Source: UBA1181 sp045601045 (GTDB taxonomy: Bacteria; Bacteroidota; Bacteroidia; Bacteroidales; Paludibacteraceae). Taken from it: 29,984 nucleotides of DNA. Numbering within the stretch: position 1 is the stretch's first letter; every line of letters starts with the position of its first letter. Under the pieces are notes generated by a model. The model made no database searches. It was given only the letters and a program-made list of their open reading frames with translations, and was not told where the DNA came from. The position numbers were made by a program, and so were the translations under genes. Location: NCBI GenBank assembly GCA_045601045.1, contig JAZRZA010000081.1:1-29984 (forward strand), given 5' to 3'. This document shows, one piece after another, positions 9,417 through 16,787 of this stretch.

Positions 9417-9488
9417 TCAACAAGGATGAGCAAACGCCCTCACAACATTTTGTTCTGAGCTTTGCCACCACCAATATTTGTGATTCAT
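9417..9488 (-). CDS. trpL: trp operon leader peptide, 23 residues with three consecutive Trp
   Basis: The ORF starts at ATG 9488 and ends at TGA 9417-9419. It reads MNHKYWWWQSS and continues to HPC, with Trp codons 6-8 at 9465-9473. Tryptophan is rare, so three in a row just upstream of a terminator and trpB is strong evidence for ribosome-mediated attenuation: a ribosome stalled for charged Trp-tRNA would change leader folding and let transcription continue. A hairpin can form just after the Trp codons (CUCA with UGAG, then AACA with UGUU), a candidate pause structure. The peptide itself probably has no other function. The gene is too short for usual gene callers. Confidence 0.88.
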   Translation of the reverse strand: MNHKYWWWQSSEQNVVRAFAHPC

Positions 9489-9526
9489 AATAATCATAAC
9501 TATCTCTGCTTTTAGTTTTTACTCTG

Positions 9527-9534
9527 CAAATATA
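9527..9534 (-). promoter_or_regulatory. -7 element of the trp operon promoter
   Basis: TATATTTG on the minus strand matches the Bacteroidetes TAnnTTTG element exactly, about 39 bases before the leader peptide ATG. The -33 element is not a good match (TTAG at 22 bases). Transcription would start near 9520. Confidence 0.6.
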
Positions 9535-9576
9535 ATACGAATTTTGAAATGTTGTACTAATTGTTTCTGAAATTTT

Positions 9577-9584
9577 TACCTTTG
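9577..9584 (+). promoter_or_regulatory. -7 element of the nucleoside hydrolase promoter
   Basis: TACCTTTG fits TAnnTTTG exactly. A TTG at 9552-9554 lies 22 bases upstream, slightly far for a -33 element. The start codon at 9622 is 37 bases downstream. It is divergent from the trp promoter, with about 40 bases between the two -7 elements. Confidence 0.55.
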
Positions 9585-9621
9585 CGAAGATAGAATTAGT
9601 GAAGGTAGATAAATAATTAGA

Positions 9622-10803
9622 TTGATGTTTGCTCGAAATATAAAATGTATGGTTGGCGTATGGGCAGGATTGTCTCTACTTGCGCTGCTTTTTGTGGGTT
9701 GCCATGCTGCGACCGTCGGAAATTTGGAAGTCCAACGCGCTTTCGAACGTGAATTCCCTATTCAGATGGACTCCTCCTCCACGATGGTCGTGGTGGATGC
9801 GGATCTCACCTACATGAATGACGATGCTTACGCTCTGTTGGAACTGTTGCAGGCGGATCGAATGGGCTATTTGAAATTGTTAGGTCTCTGTGCGGCGGGT
9901 GGCAATGCCTTGGCGGCGCCGACCGCTTATGATGAGTGTGCGATGTTGCAACACTTTCAACGCGCGGATATACCGGTGGCGATGGGTGCGGATGTCCCAT
10001 TGGGCGGTTTCAAAAATATCGATTCGATCTATGCCTCTTTGGAGATGAAGCCCTATCGGGGCGGATACGCCTATTTAGACCGTTATACAGATGACTTTGC
10101 CCAAGTCGGAGGTCGCTTGTCCTCTACGGATGGATATTACCGAGCCCCTGAGAATCGCCCCGTCGACGAGCAGGCGTGGGACTTTATGATTCGACAGGTG
10201 AATCTTCATCCGGGGAGGGTGACCATTGTGGCGTTAGGAGGCTGTACCAATGTGGCGAAGGCGATCCAGAAGGATTCCACTTTCGCTTCGAAGGCGGCGG
10301 GAATCGTTTACATGGGTGGAACGTTTGATGTGCCAGGACGAGCGCTTCCGCATCTGGAATTCAATTGGTGGTACGATCCGATTGCGACCGATATTTGTTT
10401 GAAGGCGGGGTGGCGACACCAATTGGTCGTGCCGCGCGACGCCGCAATGAGTTGTCGGAAGGGTAGGGATGCTTATGAACTGTACAAACAATACGACAAC
10501 ACAGATATCTCCCATGCCATTGTGGAGCATTTGGCTCCTATTTATGAAAACAATATGACTGAAATTCCTCCCTTTTGCTGGGATCAGATAGCGGTAGCGG
10601 TGTTCCTTTGCCCTGACTTGGTGACCCGACGCGAGGTCAGACAACTCTCTGTCGAGACGGAAGAGAGAGGCCTCTCGTATGGATTTTCCTATTCATGGCA
10701 GCCTGGCGAGGGACCAAGTGACGCTCCTACCGCCGAGGTGGTCCTTCAAGTGGACCGCGAGCGTTTTTGGCGTTTTTGTGCGGAACTATATGGGTTGAGG
10801 TAG
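9622..10803 (+). CDS. Nucleoside hydrolase-like lipoprotein
   Basis: The protein resembles inosine-uridine nucleoside hydrolases, which split N-glycosidic bonds of nucleosides. The metal-binding segment VVVDADLTYMNDDAYAL is at residues 56-72. It has two more residues between the acid pairs than the textbook DxDPGxDD, a form I recall from Bacteroidetes members. VALGGCTNVAKAI, VYMGGTFDVPG and EFNWWYDP follow in the expected order. The N-terminus is hydrophobic and ends in LLFVGC at 22-27, a lipoprotein signal, so the enzyme is probably tethered to an envelope membrane and scavenges extracytoplasmic nucleosides. The 393 residues are near family length plus signal. It is a single-gene unit. The true substrate is unknown. 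Confidence 0.85.
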   Translation: MMFARNIKCMVGVWAGLSLLALLFVGCHAATVGNLEVQRAFEREFPIQMDSSSTMVVVDADLTYMNDDAYALLELLQADRMGYLKLLGLCAAGGNALAAPTAYDECAMLQHFQRADIPVAMGADVPLGGFKNIDSIYASLEMKPYRGGYAYLDRYTDDFAQVGGRLSSTDGYYRAPENRPVDEQAWDFMIRQVNLHPGRVTIVALGGCTNVAKAIQKDSTFASKAAGIVYMGGTFDVPGRALPHLEFNWWYDPIATDICLKAGWRHQLVVPRDAAMSCRKGRDAYELYKQYDNTDISHAIVEHLAPIYENNMTEIPPFCWDQIAVAVFLCPDLVTRREVRQLSVETEERGLSYGFSYSWQPGEGPSDAPTAEVVLQVDRERFWRFCAELYGLR

Positions 10804-10814
10804 GGTAGTCCTTT

Positions 10815-10855
10815 GAAAAAGAAGCGATGCGCAGCCAATTGGTTGCGCATCGCTT
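10815..10855 (-). terminator. Shared terminator between the hydrolase gene and the Rrf2 gene
   Basis: Bases 10822-10833 and 10844-10855 form a perfect 12-bp GC-rich stem around GCCAATTGGT. On the minus strand it is followed by CTTTTTC, so it suits the nadA-Rrf2 transcript best. On the plus strand it lies 19 bases after the hydrolase stop and could also serve that gene. Confidence 0.8.
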
Positions 10856-10895
10856 GTATGTAGGAGTATCGGTCGTGGAAAGTCGAGTCCCTTAC

Positions 10896-11336
10896 CTATA
10901 GGCAAGCGCCGAAGAAGCCTGATTTGTCTTCCTCCTTCATTAGGTCGGCGATGGTGATGCCGTCGAAAAACTCATTGACCATATTGTAGAGTTTGCTCCA
11001 CATGGGAAGTGTTCGGCAACTGGCCTCTTTCTCGCAAGGTTTCGCGTCGCATCCCAGACAGGCCACAGGAGCGAGAGAACCCTCTGTCAAGCGAAGGATC
11101 TCTCCTATGGTGTAGTCGGATGGTTGACGGTTGAGGCGATAGCCGCCTCCCTTGCCGTGCGCGCCATCGATCATCCCCTTTTTGGAGAGTGTGGCGGTGA
11201 TGCTCTCAAGGTATTTTTGTGAAATGCCTTGCCTCTCCGAGATATCCTTGAGTCGGATGTAATCCGGCGAGTTGTGTTCCGCCAAATCGATCATCACCCG
11301 TATGGCATATCGTCCTCGTGTCGATATCATCATCAT
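10896..11336 (-). CDS. Rrf2-family transcriptional regulator
   Basis: This 146-residue protein is an Rrf2-type DNA-binding regulator. STRGRYAIRVMIDLA is at the N-terminus, a winged helix covers residues 25-75 (LKDISERQGISQKYLESI, then HGKGGGYRL), and a Cys cluster follows: C93, C96, C101 and C107. In IscR and NsrR three Cys at about this place hold an iron-sulfur cluster, so a cluster-based or redox sensor is plausible. It starts 6 bases after nadA, whose product needs a [4Fe-4S] cluster, and is surely cotranscribed. Control of nadA or of iron-sulfur genes is a guess. Three ATGs in a row open the ORF, so the exact start is uncertain by up to two residues. Confidence 0.92.
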   Translation of the reverse strand: MMMISTRGRYAIRVMIDLAEHNSPDYIRLKDISERQGISQKYLESITATLSKKGMIDGAHGKGGGYRLNRQPSDYTIGEILRLTEGSLAPVACLGCDAKPCEKEASCRTLPMWSKLYNMVNEFFDGITIADLMKEEDKSGFFGACL

Positions 11337-11342
11337 TGGCTT

Positions 11343-12272
11343 TTATCCTAATTTTAACATCTCATCGATGCTTTTTTTCGCTTGTAATCTCATCTCCTCG
11401 GTCATCTCGATCACTTCGCCGCCGATGCCTTGCACGCACTCGTAGAGATCTCCCAAAGTGGTCAATTTCATGTTCTGGCAAATGCATGTCTTGGAAAGTG
11501 GGAAGAAACGTTTGCCTGTGCCGATGCACTCGAATTGAAGGTGTTGCACGATGCTGTTTTCTGTTCCGATGATGAACTCCTTCGCATCGGATTTTTTTGC
11601 GAAGCTCATGATCTCTGTGGTGCTTCCCACAAAGTCTGCCATTGCCGTCACCTCAGCGTGACACTCAGGATGTACCAAAAGCAATGCGTTAGGATGCTGC
11701 TCCTTGGCGAGTTTAACATGGTTGGTGCTCATGGACAAGTGGACAGGGCAACCGCCCTTGACGAAGACGAATTTCTTCTCTGGCACTTGCTTCTCCACCC
11801 AGCTACCCAAGTTACAGTCAGGGATGAAGAGGATCTTGTCGTTTTTGATCGCTTTCACCACTTTGACCGCGGATGAAGAGGTGACGCAGACGTCGCATTG
11901 GGTCTTCAAGGCTGCTGTGGTGTTGACGTAGGCCACGATGGTATGGTCAGGGTATTGTTGTTTCAACTTCTTCATCTCCTCGTCAGAGATTTGCTCCGCC
12001 ATTGGGCAACCAGCGTTCGCATTGGAGAGAATCACTTTTTTCTCTGGGGCCAACATTTTTACGGTCTCCGCCATGAAACGCACGCCACACATAATGATGG
12101 TGTCGGCATCCGCAGTGGCAGCCTTTTGGCTCAAACCGAATGAGTCTCCGATGTAATCCGCCGCCTCCCAAATGTCGTGGCTTTCGTAAGCGTGGGCAAG
12201 GATACAGATGTTCTTCTCTTTTTTGATTCGGATGATTTCGTCAATTAATTCTTTGGTATTCATCGTATACAA
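11343..12272 (-). CDS. nadA: Quinolinate synthase
   Basis: NadA condenses iminoaspartate with dihydroxyacetone phosphate to quinolinate for NAD synthesis, using an oxygen-sensitive [4Fe-4S] cluster. The 309-residue protein has the three expected Cys ligands: C89 in NAGCPMA, C204 in HPEC and C265 in CICQNMK. DYIGDS near residue 40 is the family signature. The usual ILAHxY substrate segment reads ILAHAYESHDI. The start at 12272 gives MYTMNTKEL; the ATG at 12263 is equally possible. nadB and nadC are not adjacent; the Rrf2 regulator follows. Confidence 0.95.
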   Translation of the reverse strand: MYTMNTKELIDEIIRIKKEKNICILAHAYESHDIWEAADYIGDSFGLSQKAATADADTIIMCGVRFMAETVKMLAPEKKVILSNANAGCPMAEQISDEEMKKLKQQYPDHTIVAYVNTTAALKTQCDVCVTSSSAVKVVKAIKNDKILFIPDCNLGSWVEKQVPEKKFVFVKGGCPVHLSMSTNHVKLAKEQHPNALLLVHPECHAEVTAMADFVGSTTEIMSFAKKSDAKEFIIGTENSIVQHLQFECIGTGKRFFPLSKTCICQNMKLTTLGDLYECVQGIGGEVIEMTEEMRLQAKKSIDEMLKLG

Positions 12273-12339
12273 TATTTTTGTTCTACAATAAGTGTGTCAA
12301 TCTATTGAAGTCGAATATAGTGATATAATGTTGACTGTG

Positions 12340-12347
12340 CAAAAATA
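12340..12347 (-). promoter_or_regulatory. -7 element upstream of nadA
   Basis: TATTTTTG on the minus strand fits TAnnTTTG, 68 bases before the nadA start. No clear -33 element is seen. Transcription would start near 12333. Confidence 0.5.
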
Positions 12348-12436
12348 CAAAATAAATCCAATTCCCTATCGTGTTGGTAGGTTTTATTTGCGTCGGAACA
12401 GAAAAAAGGCACGGTTCTCCATTGAAATCTAAATAT

Positions 12437-12931
12437 TTATTTGCTTGCTTGCTCAGAAATTACATTCTTTAGTTCCATCGCTTTCTCCTCTGCTAAGGCA
12501 GGATAGATGAGGTGAATGTATATTTCTCTTTCGCTGATCTCTTTGTCATCAATCCTGATGATGTGTTCCATTATACTCTTTTTATCGGAGACGTACCTTT
12601 CGTAAAGGCAGTGGAATAATTCACTCCTAAATTTTTGCATTGAAATTTCTCTTCTCAGCTTGGGAGGACGATTCCTGTCATCGCAATAAAAGTAAAATAT
12701 TGTTTTAGGATTGTCTTTTAAAAAAGATAACAGATAGTCGCAGATTTCTTTGAAGGCGAGTATGTCTACCTTCTTGTTTGTTTCGTGGATTCCTTCATTA
12801 TATAGGGCGACGTCGTAAATGGTGATGTCGCCTAAAACAGATAAATATTCTTCAGGAAGGGTTGACGTAAAATCGTCTAATCTCAAAACAAATCTTGAAT
12901 CTTTTGTTTCAAATGATTTGTGGAATTTCAT
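12437..12931 (-). CDS. Uncharacterised protein, 164 residues, second gene of a small pair
   Basis: I do not recognise this with certainty. It has no signal peptide or membrane segment and is charged, so it should be cytoplasmic. A central strand-like stretch, TIFYFYCDDRNRPPKLRR (about residues 75-92), recalls short Bacteroidetes proteins grouped as DUF6169, which share a Y/F-rich strand followed by CDxxDxR and an FxxWF-like helix; this is from memory. Its ATG overlaps the TGA of a 47-codon gene upstream, so the two are translationally coupled. The arrangement of a tiny gene followed by a medium gene is like toxin-antitoxin pairs, but no toxin fold is visible. No clear terminator follows. Confidence 0.75.
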   Translation of the reverse strand: MKFHKSFETKDSRFVLRLDDFTSTLPEEYLSVLGDITIYDVALYNEGIHETNKKVDILAFKEICDYLLSFLKDNPKTIFYFYCDDRNRPPKLRREISMQKFRSELFHCLYERYVSDKKSIMEHIIRIDDKEISEREIYIHLIYPALAEEKAMELKNVISEQASK

Positions 12932-13071
12932 TTTTGGTTAGTTTTCCATAAGTATTGGTTGACGTATGCTTCTAAATCTTTTAGATTCTCCTGTTTCATC
13001 TCTCTTAATCGATCGAGGAATTTTTTCCCCTTCTCCGAAGTGACCTTTACGATTGTGATTTGTTTTTCCAT
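12928..13071 (-). CDS. Small coupled protein, 47 residues
   Basis: This short ORF (MEKQITIVKVTSEKGKKF... to ...LWKTNQK) starts at ATG 13071 and ends with TGA 12928-12930, inside the ATG of the 164-residue gene (ATGA overlap). It is highly charged, with a predicted long helix at residues 13-42 (EKGKKFLDRLREMKQENL), as in small antitoxins or binding partners. A competing ORF in another frame (12938-13171) has no such coupling and looks spurious. A TAnnTTTG element at 13104-13111 gives a reasonable 5' leader. The gene is below usual length cut-offs. Function is unknown. Confidence 0.7.
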   Translation of the reverse strand: MEKQITIVKVTSEKGKKFLDRLREMKQENLKDLEAYVNQYLWKTNQK

Positions 13072-13103
13072 AAGCAGATCTTTTGTTTATTGTTAGTACA
13101 CTG

Positions 13104-13111
13104 CAAATATA
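13104..13111 (-). promoter_or_regulatory. -7 element for the 47/164-residue gene pair
   Basis: TATATTTG on the minus strand matches TAnnTTTG, 33 bases before the 47-residue ORF. It lies just past the serA terminator, so the pair has its own transcription unit. The -33 element is not obvious. Confidence 0.55.
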
Positions 13112-13149
13112 GCAAAAATAGGTGATAGTAGGCCTTTGTTGTGAAAGAA

Positions 13150-13185
13150 TTAAAAAAAAGCGGCGAGCCATAGACCCGCCGCTTT
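13150..13185 (-). terminator. Terminator after serA
   Basis: AAAGCGGCG at 13157-13165 pairs with CGCCGCTTT at 13177-13185, a 9-bp GC-rich stem. On the minus strand it is followed by a run of T. It starts 20 bases after the serA stop: a textbook rho-independent terminator. Confidence 0.9.
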
Positions 13186-13204
13186 GAACTTATCAAGCGA
13201 ATGC

Positions 13205-14122
13205 TTACTTGTTCACTCTGAACTTCTCGTTACCGTTTTGGATGAAATCAACGATTTGCTTAGCGGCAGCGATACCAGCGTTGGTGTTAGCCTCAGTTGT
13301 TTGAGCACCCATCTTCTTAGGAGTTGAGAAGTAACGGCCCTCGAACTTAGCGAACTCGTCGTTAGCGTCAGGCATGATGTCGGTGACGTACTTGATATCC
13401 TCACGCTCAGCCATCAACTTGATCAAACCAGCCTCGTCGATAACCTCCTTACGTGCGGTGTTCACCAAGATACCGCCCTTCTTCATTTGACCAACCATCT
13501 CGTAGTTGATGCTGTTCTTAGTCTCTGCGGTAGCAGGGATGTGAAGAGAAACGATGTCGCAAGTCTTGAACAACTCGTTTTGGTTAGCGGCAGCCTTCAC
13601 GCCAGCAGCCTCGATAGCGGATGCTGGGCAGAATGCGTCGTATGCGTAAACGTCCATGCCGAATCCCTTAGCGATGCGCGCTACGTTGCGGCCTACATTA
13701 CCGAATGCCAAGATACCCAACTTCTTGCCCATCAACTCTGAACCAGACTTTCCGTTGTAGAAGTTACGTACGGCGTAAACCAACATACCGAATACCAACT
13801 CAGCCACTGCGTTAGCGTTTTGGCCTGGCGTGTTCATTACGCATACGTTGTGTGCGGTAGCGGCAGCCAAATCCACGTTGTCGAATCCTGCACCTGCGCG
13901 AACTACGATCTTCAAGTTCTTGGCAGCGTCCAAAACCTCAGCGTCAACCTTGTCGCTTCTGATGATGATGGCGTCCACGTTAGCGACTGCGTCCAACAAT
14001 TGTTTCTTCTCTGTGTATTTCTCCAAAAGGATCATCTCGTAACCTGCGGCGTCGAGTTCCTTCTTGATGCCGTCGATAGCAACCTTTGCGAACGGCTTCT
14101 CTGTAGCAACTAAAACTTTCAT
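13205..14122 (-). CDS. serA: D-3-phosphoglycerate dehydrogenase, short form
   Basis: SerA oxidises 3-phosphoglycerate with NAD, the first step of serine synthesis. At 305 residues it has the two Rossmann-type domains but no C-terminal ACT or ASB domain, so serine feedback through ACT is not expected. VVRAGAGFDNVD, the nucleotide-binding GILAFGNVGRNVARIA (about 144-160) and NTARKEVIDE (catalytic Arg) are visible. Where most members have His in the catalytic Glu-His pair, this one reads TPKKMGAQTTEAN, with Lys. This matches the type III-K enzymes described from Bacteroides and Entamoeba, so it is probably active. It follows serC in one operon. Confidence 0.93.
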   Translation of the reverse strand: MKVLVATEKPFAKVAIDGIKKELDAAGYEMILLEKYTEKKQLLDAVANVDAIIIRSDKVDAEVLDAAKNLKIVVRAGAGFDNVDLAAATAHNVCVMNTPGQNANAVAELVFGMLVYAVRNFYNGKSGSELMGKKLGILAFGNVGRNVARIAKGFGMDVYAYDAFCPASAIEAAGVKAAANQNELFKTCDIVSLHIPATAETKNSINYEMVGQMKKGGILVNTARKEVIDEAGLIKLMAEREDIKYVTDIMPDANDEFAKFEGRYFSTPKKMGAQTTEANTNAGIAAAKQIVDFIQNGNEKFRVNK

Positions 14123-14146
14123 TTTGTATATCCTTTAAAAATGATA

Positions 14147-14172
14147 TAGAGACGATGAGTACACCGTCTCTA
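14147..14172. repeat. REP-like palindrome between serC and serA
   Basis: TAGAGACGATG at 14147-14157 pairs with CACCGTCTCTA at 14162-14172 over 11 positions (one G-U) around AGTA. The ends match those of the palindrome after trpA. There is no T tract on the minus side, so it probably does not end the serC-serA transcript; it could stabilise mRNA ends or tune serA expression. Confidence 0.6.
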
Positions 14173-14192
14173 CGATCAATTAGTATTTCAAA

Positions 14193-15278
14193 TTATTTGA
14201 AGTTTGCCTCATATTCGTTGATGCAATCAACCAATGCTTGAACGCTCTCGAGTGGCAATGCGTTGTAGCAAGAAGCGCGGAAACCACCTACTGAACGGTG
14301 ACCCTTGATTCCTACCATACCTCTAGCGGTTGCGAATGCCATGAAGTCCTTCTCGATCTCCTCTTTTCTGTCGAGCAACTCATCCTTCAAGACGAAGCAG
14401 ATGTTCATGTATGAACGGTCGTTCTTGTCAGCTACGGTTGGCTTGAAGATCTTGCTGTTGTCGAGCTTGCCGTAAAGCAAGTTAGCACGCTCCTCAGCAC
14501 GCTTTTGCATAGCTACGACACCACCTTGCTTCTTGATCCAACGAAGGTTCAACAATGCGGTGTAGATAGGCAACACTGGAGGTGTGTTGAACATAGAACC
14601 GTTAGCGGTGTGAGTGCGGTAATCCAACATAGTTGGGATGGAACCCTCCTCCTTTGTAAGGGTGTCTTCCTTCACGATCACGAAGGTAACACCTGCAGGA
14701 GCCAAGTTCTTTTGAGCACCACCATAGATACAGTCATATTTTGCCACGTCGATTGGACGAGAGAAGATATCGGATGACATATCGGCGATCAAACGTACTG
14801 GAACGTTTGGATCAGCGTGCAACTCTGTACCGTAGATAGTATTGTTTGTAGTGATGTGGAGGTAATCCAAATCAGTTGGTACAGTGTAACCCTTTGGCAA
14901 GTAGTTGTAAGTAGTGTCGGCGCTAGATGCGACCTCCACAACCTCACCGAAACGCTTAGCCTCTTTCATGGCCTTCTTTGCCCATACACCGGTATTTACA
15001 TAACCAGCCTTCTTGTGAAGGAAGTTGTAAGGGATCATGCAGAATTCCAAGCTAGCACCACCACCAAGGAAAAGAACCTTGTAGCCGTCAGGAATGTTCA
15101 ACAACTCCTTGAACAAAGCCTCTGCCTCATCAACAACTGGTTGGAAGTACTTAGCGCGGTGGCTGATTTCAAGAATTGAAAGACCGTGTCCTTCGAAATC
15201 CAAAACTGCCTTTGCTGTCTCCTCGATCACTTCGCGTGGAAGGATGGAAGGACCTGCATTAAAATTATGCATTTTCAT
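14193..15278 (-). CDS. serC: Phosphoserine aminotransferase
   Basis: SerC moves an amino group from glutamate to 3-phosphohydroxypyruvate, giving phosphoserine; it also takes part in PLP synthesis in many bacteria. The 361-residue class V aminotransferase begins MKMHNFNAGPSILPREV, as the family does, and has the PLP lysine in YGGAQKNLAPAG. HRSVGGFRASCYNA near the C-terminus is the phosphate-binding region. It is first in a two-gene operon with serA; the 70-base spacer carries a palindrome. Confidence 0.97.
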   Translation of the reverse strand: MKMHNFNAGPSILPREVIEETAKAVLDFEGHGLSILEISHRAKYFQPVVDEAEALFKELLNIPDGYKVLFLGGGASLEFCMIPYNFLHKKAGYVNTGVWAKKAMKEAKRFGEVVEVASSADTTYNYLPKGYTVPTDLDYLHITTNNTIYGTELHADPNVPVRLIADMSSDIFSRPIDVAKYDCIYGGAQKNLAPAGVTFVIVKEDTLTKEEGSIPTMLDYRTHTANGSMFNTPPVLPIYTALLNLRWIKKQGGVVAMQKRAEERANLLYGKLDNSKIFKPTVADKNDRSYMNICFVLKDELLDRKEEIEKDFMAFATARGMVGIKGHRSVGGFRASCYNALPLESVQALVDCINEYEANFK

Positions 15279-15347
15279 ATTCTGAAAAATTAATTATATG
15301 AATTATTATTTCTTTGTTTCTATCACTTTCCCTCCGAAAAGGTGTGG

Positions 15348-15355
15348 CAAAGGTA
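15348..15355 (-). promoter_or_regulatory. -7 element upstream of serC
   Basis: TACCTTTG on the minus strand fits TAnnTTTG, with a 5' leader of about 60 bases before serC. No convincing -33 element is present. Confidence 0.55.
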
Positions 15356-15828
15356 ACAAAATTCCATTACTATCGCACATCTTTGTTGATTTTTTTGCTA
15401 ACAAAATGAATAATTTTTGCCTTTAATACGTTAAAAATGATAGAATTATATATCATTTTGTATAAAAACTGAAACAATTACTATCATTTTGTCATTTTTA
15501 TCGGACAGAATGCCAAATTGACTTACAATTTGTCCGAAAAAACACAAAAAAAATATCTTTTAGGGTTTTTGTGGCTCCTTTGCCTTGTGTTATCTTCTCT
15601 TTTTATAAGATGATGCGTAACCATCCAATACGAATTATTTTCAAGTTGGGTTGTTTACCAATAAAATCTTGTATAATATGAATTTTCGCAGAACATAAGT
15701 ATTTTTTTTCTCTTCTATTGTCATTGGCTACATGCGTCTCTGCCAATACGATTGATACATTGGGAATCTTTTTTTAATGTGACACATTAAGAAGCTGTTT
15801 AAATTTTTCTAAAATATTTTGTTAAGCA
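15356..15828. other. AT-rich spacer with inverted repeats, no gene found
   Basis: About 470 bases without a convincing ORF on either strand. It contains two copies of TATCATTTTGT about 30 bases apart. A bulged hairpin lies at 15501-15537 (TCGGAC with GTCCGA outside, AAATTG with CAATTT inside). A perfect 17-base palindrome, TTAATGTGACACATTAA, is at 15774-15790. The first two lie upstream of the serC promoter and could bind a regulator. The last is 40 bases past the 288-residue gene stop and looks like an operator more than a terminator. No RNA family is recognised. Confidence 0.5.
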
Positions 15829-16695
15829 TCATCTCTTTTTCAAACATTCCCCTTGTTTCAGAACTCTTAAAAGTTCCTTCCTCTTTATTTCAGAAAAGTT
15901 ATAATACACATTATCTTCTTGTTTTTCTTTAATAAGCCCTTCCAACAAATCAACTTTCAAACATCCCTTTTTCTGCAAATTTCGAATGACGCATAGCAAC
16001 AATGATTCATAGACATATTCGTCCTTGTAAGAATTTCCAACAAATATGTATTTATTAGGATACTTACATACTATTGAATACAATTGTGTAGAAAGATTTT
16101 CATTCCCTTCGACAATATCACTTAACATAATAGACTTTTCAATCGATGTGGACTCTTTATCTTCTACCATTTTGTCGAGACTTTTACTCCAATCTGAAAT
16201 TATATCCTTATCATTACCTCGAAATAATATTCTCTTTATTTGAAAAATTTCAAACGCCTCAAGTTTTTGGGTCTCTAATATTTTTTTGAATTGATTATTA
16301 AATATAGTATCACGAAATTGAAGAAAAAGATGTCCTATTCCGAAACTATATTTTTGATTTAAAACCCTCATCAATTTTTCTTTTTGTTCGTATGTATAGT
16401 CATTATAATTAACATTATCCCCTAAAAATACTTCATACCGTTCATAAATTGACAATGGAGTCTTTTCTTTCAACAGAATACTATCAAGCATATAATCTAC
16501 AAGTTTCTTTCTACACAAAACTGACATATTATCATACATACTCTCTACCGAATCCATTTCTGAAGAAAATAACATCTTGTGAAAATCACTCAATTCTTTA
16601 TTGTTGCGCTGACCACATTCCTTTGCGTTTGTTTCTCGTGAAAATACATCACTGAATATTATAACTATCAATAATATTAAAGAAATCTTTTTCAT
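15829..16695 (-). CDS. Secreted or periplasmic protein of unknown family, 288 residues
   Basis: I do not recognise a family. The N-terminus MKKISLILLIVIIFSDVFS is a clear signal peptide, with cleavage likely around residues 19-24. The mature part is helical and charged, rich in Lys, Glu, Ile and Asn, with no membrane segment and scattered Cys (26, 61, 211, 236, 245, 284), so disulfides or a periplasmic location are possible. Base composition is markedly more AT-rich than the neighbouring operons, which suggests recent acquisition or a fast-evolving lineage gene. It has its own well-formed promoter and stands alone between serC and the small frameshifted gene. Confidence 0.75.
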   Translation of the reverse strand: MKKISLILLIVIIFSDVFSRETNAKECGQRNNKELSDFHKMLFSSEMDSVESMYDNMSVLCRKKLVDYMLDSILLKEKTPLSIYERYEVFLGDNVNYNDYTYEQKEKLMRVLNQKYSFGIGHLFLQFRDTIFNNQFKKILETQKLEAFEIFQIKRILFRGNDKDIISDWSKSLDKMVEDKESTSIEKSIMLSDIVEGNENLSTQLYSIVCKYPNKYIFVGNSYKDEYVYESLLLCVIRNLQKKGCLKVDLLEGLIKEKQEDNVYYNFSEIKRKELLRVLKQGECLKKR

Positions 16696-16724
16696 GTAAA
16701 CGTCTAATTTATTAATTATATCAG

Positions 16725-16755
16725 CAAATTTAGCCTAAAAACGCTATAAAACAAT
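16725..16755 (-). promoter_or_regulatory. Promoter of the 288-residue secreted protein
   Basis: TAAATTTG (16725-16732) fits the -7 consensus, and ATTG (16752-16755) lies 19 bases upstream as the -33 element. The start codon is about 30 bases downstream. The promoter overlaps the T tract of the terminator of the preceding small gene. Confidence 0.65.
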
Positions 16756-16777
16756 AAAATCAGCCCGAAGGCTGATT
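16743..16777 (-). terminator. Terminator after the small frameshifted gene
   Basis: AATCAGCC at 16758-16765 pairs perfectly with GGCTGATT at 16770-16777 around a 4-base loop (UUCG on the minus-strand RNA, a very stable tetraloop). It is followed on the minus strand by TTATTGTTTT. It lies 11 bases after the TAG at 16788-16790, which supports a real transcription unit there. Confidence 0.85.
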
Positions 16778-16787
16778 CTAAACCATT

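Noticed and set aside
12938..13171. 77-residue minus-strand ORF
   Set aside because: It overlaps the promoter and the 47-residue ORF in a different frame; the latter has the ATGA coupling and a better composition.
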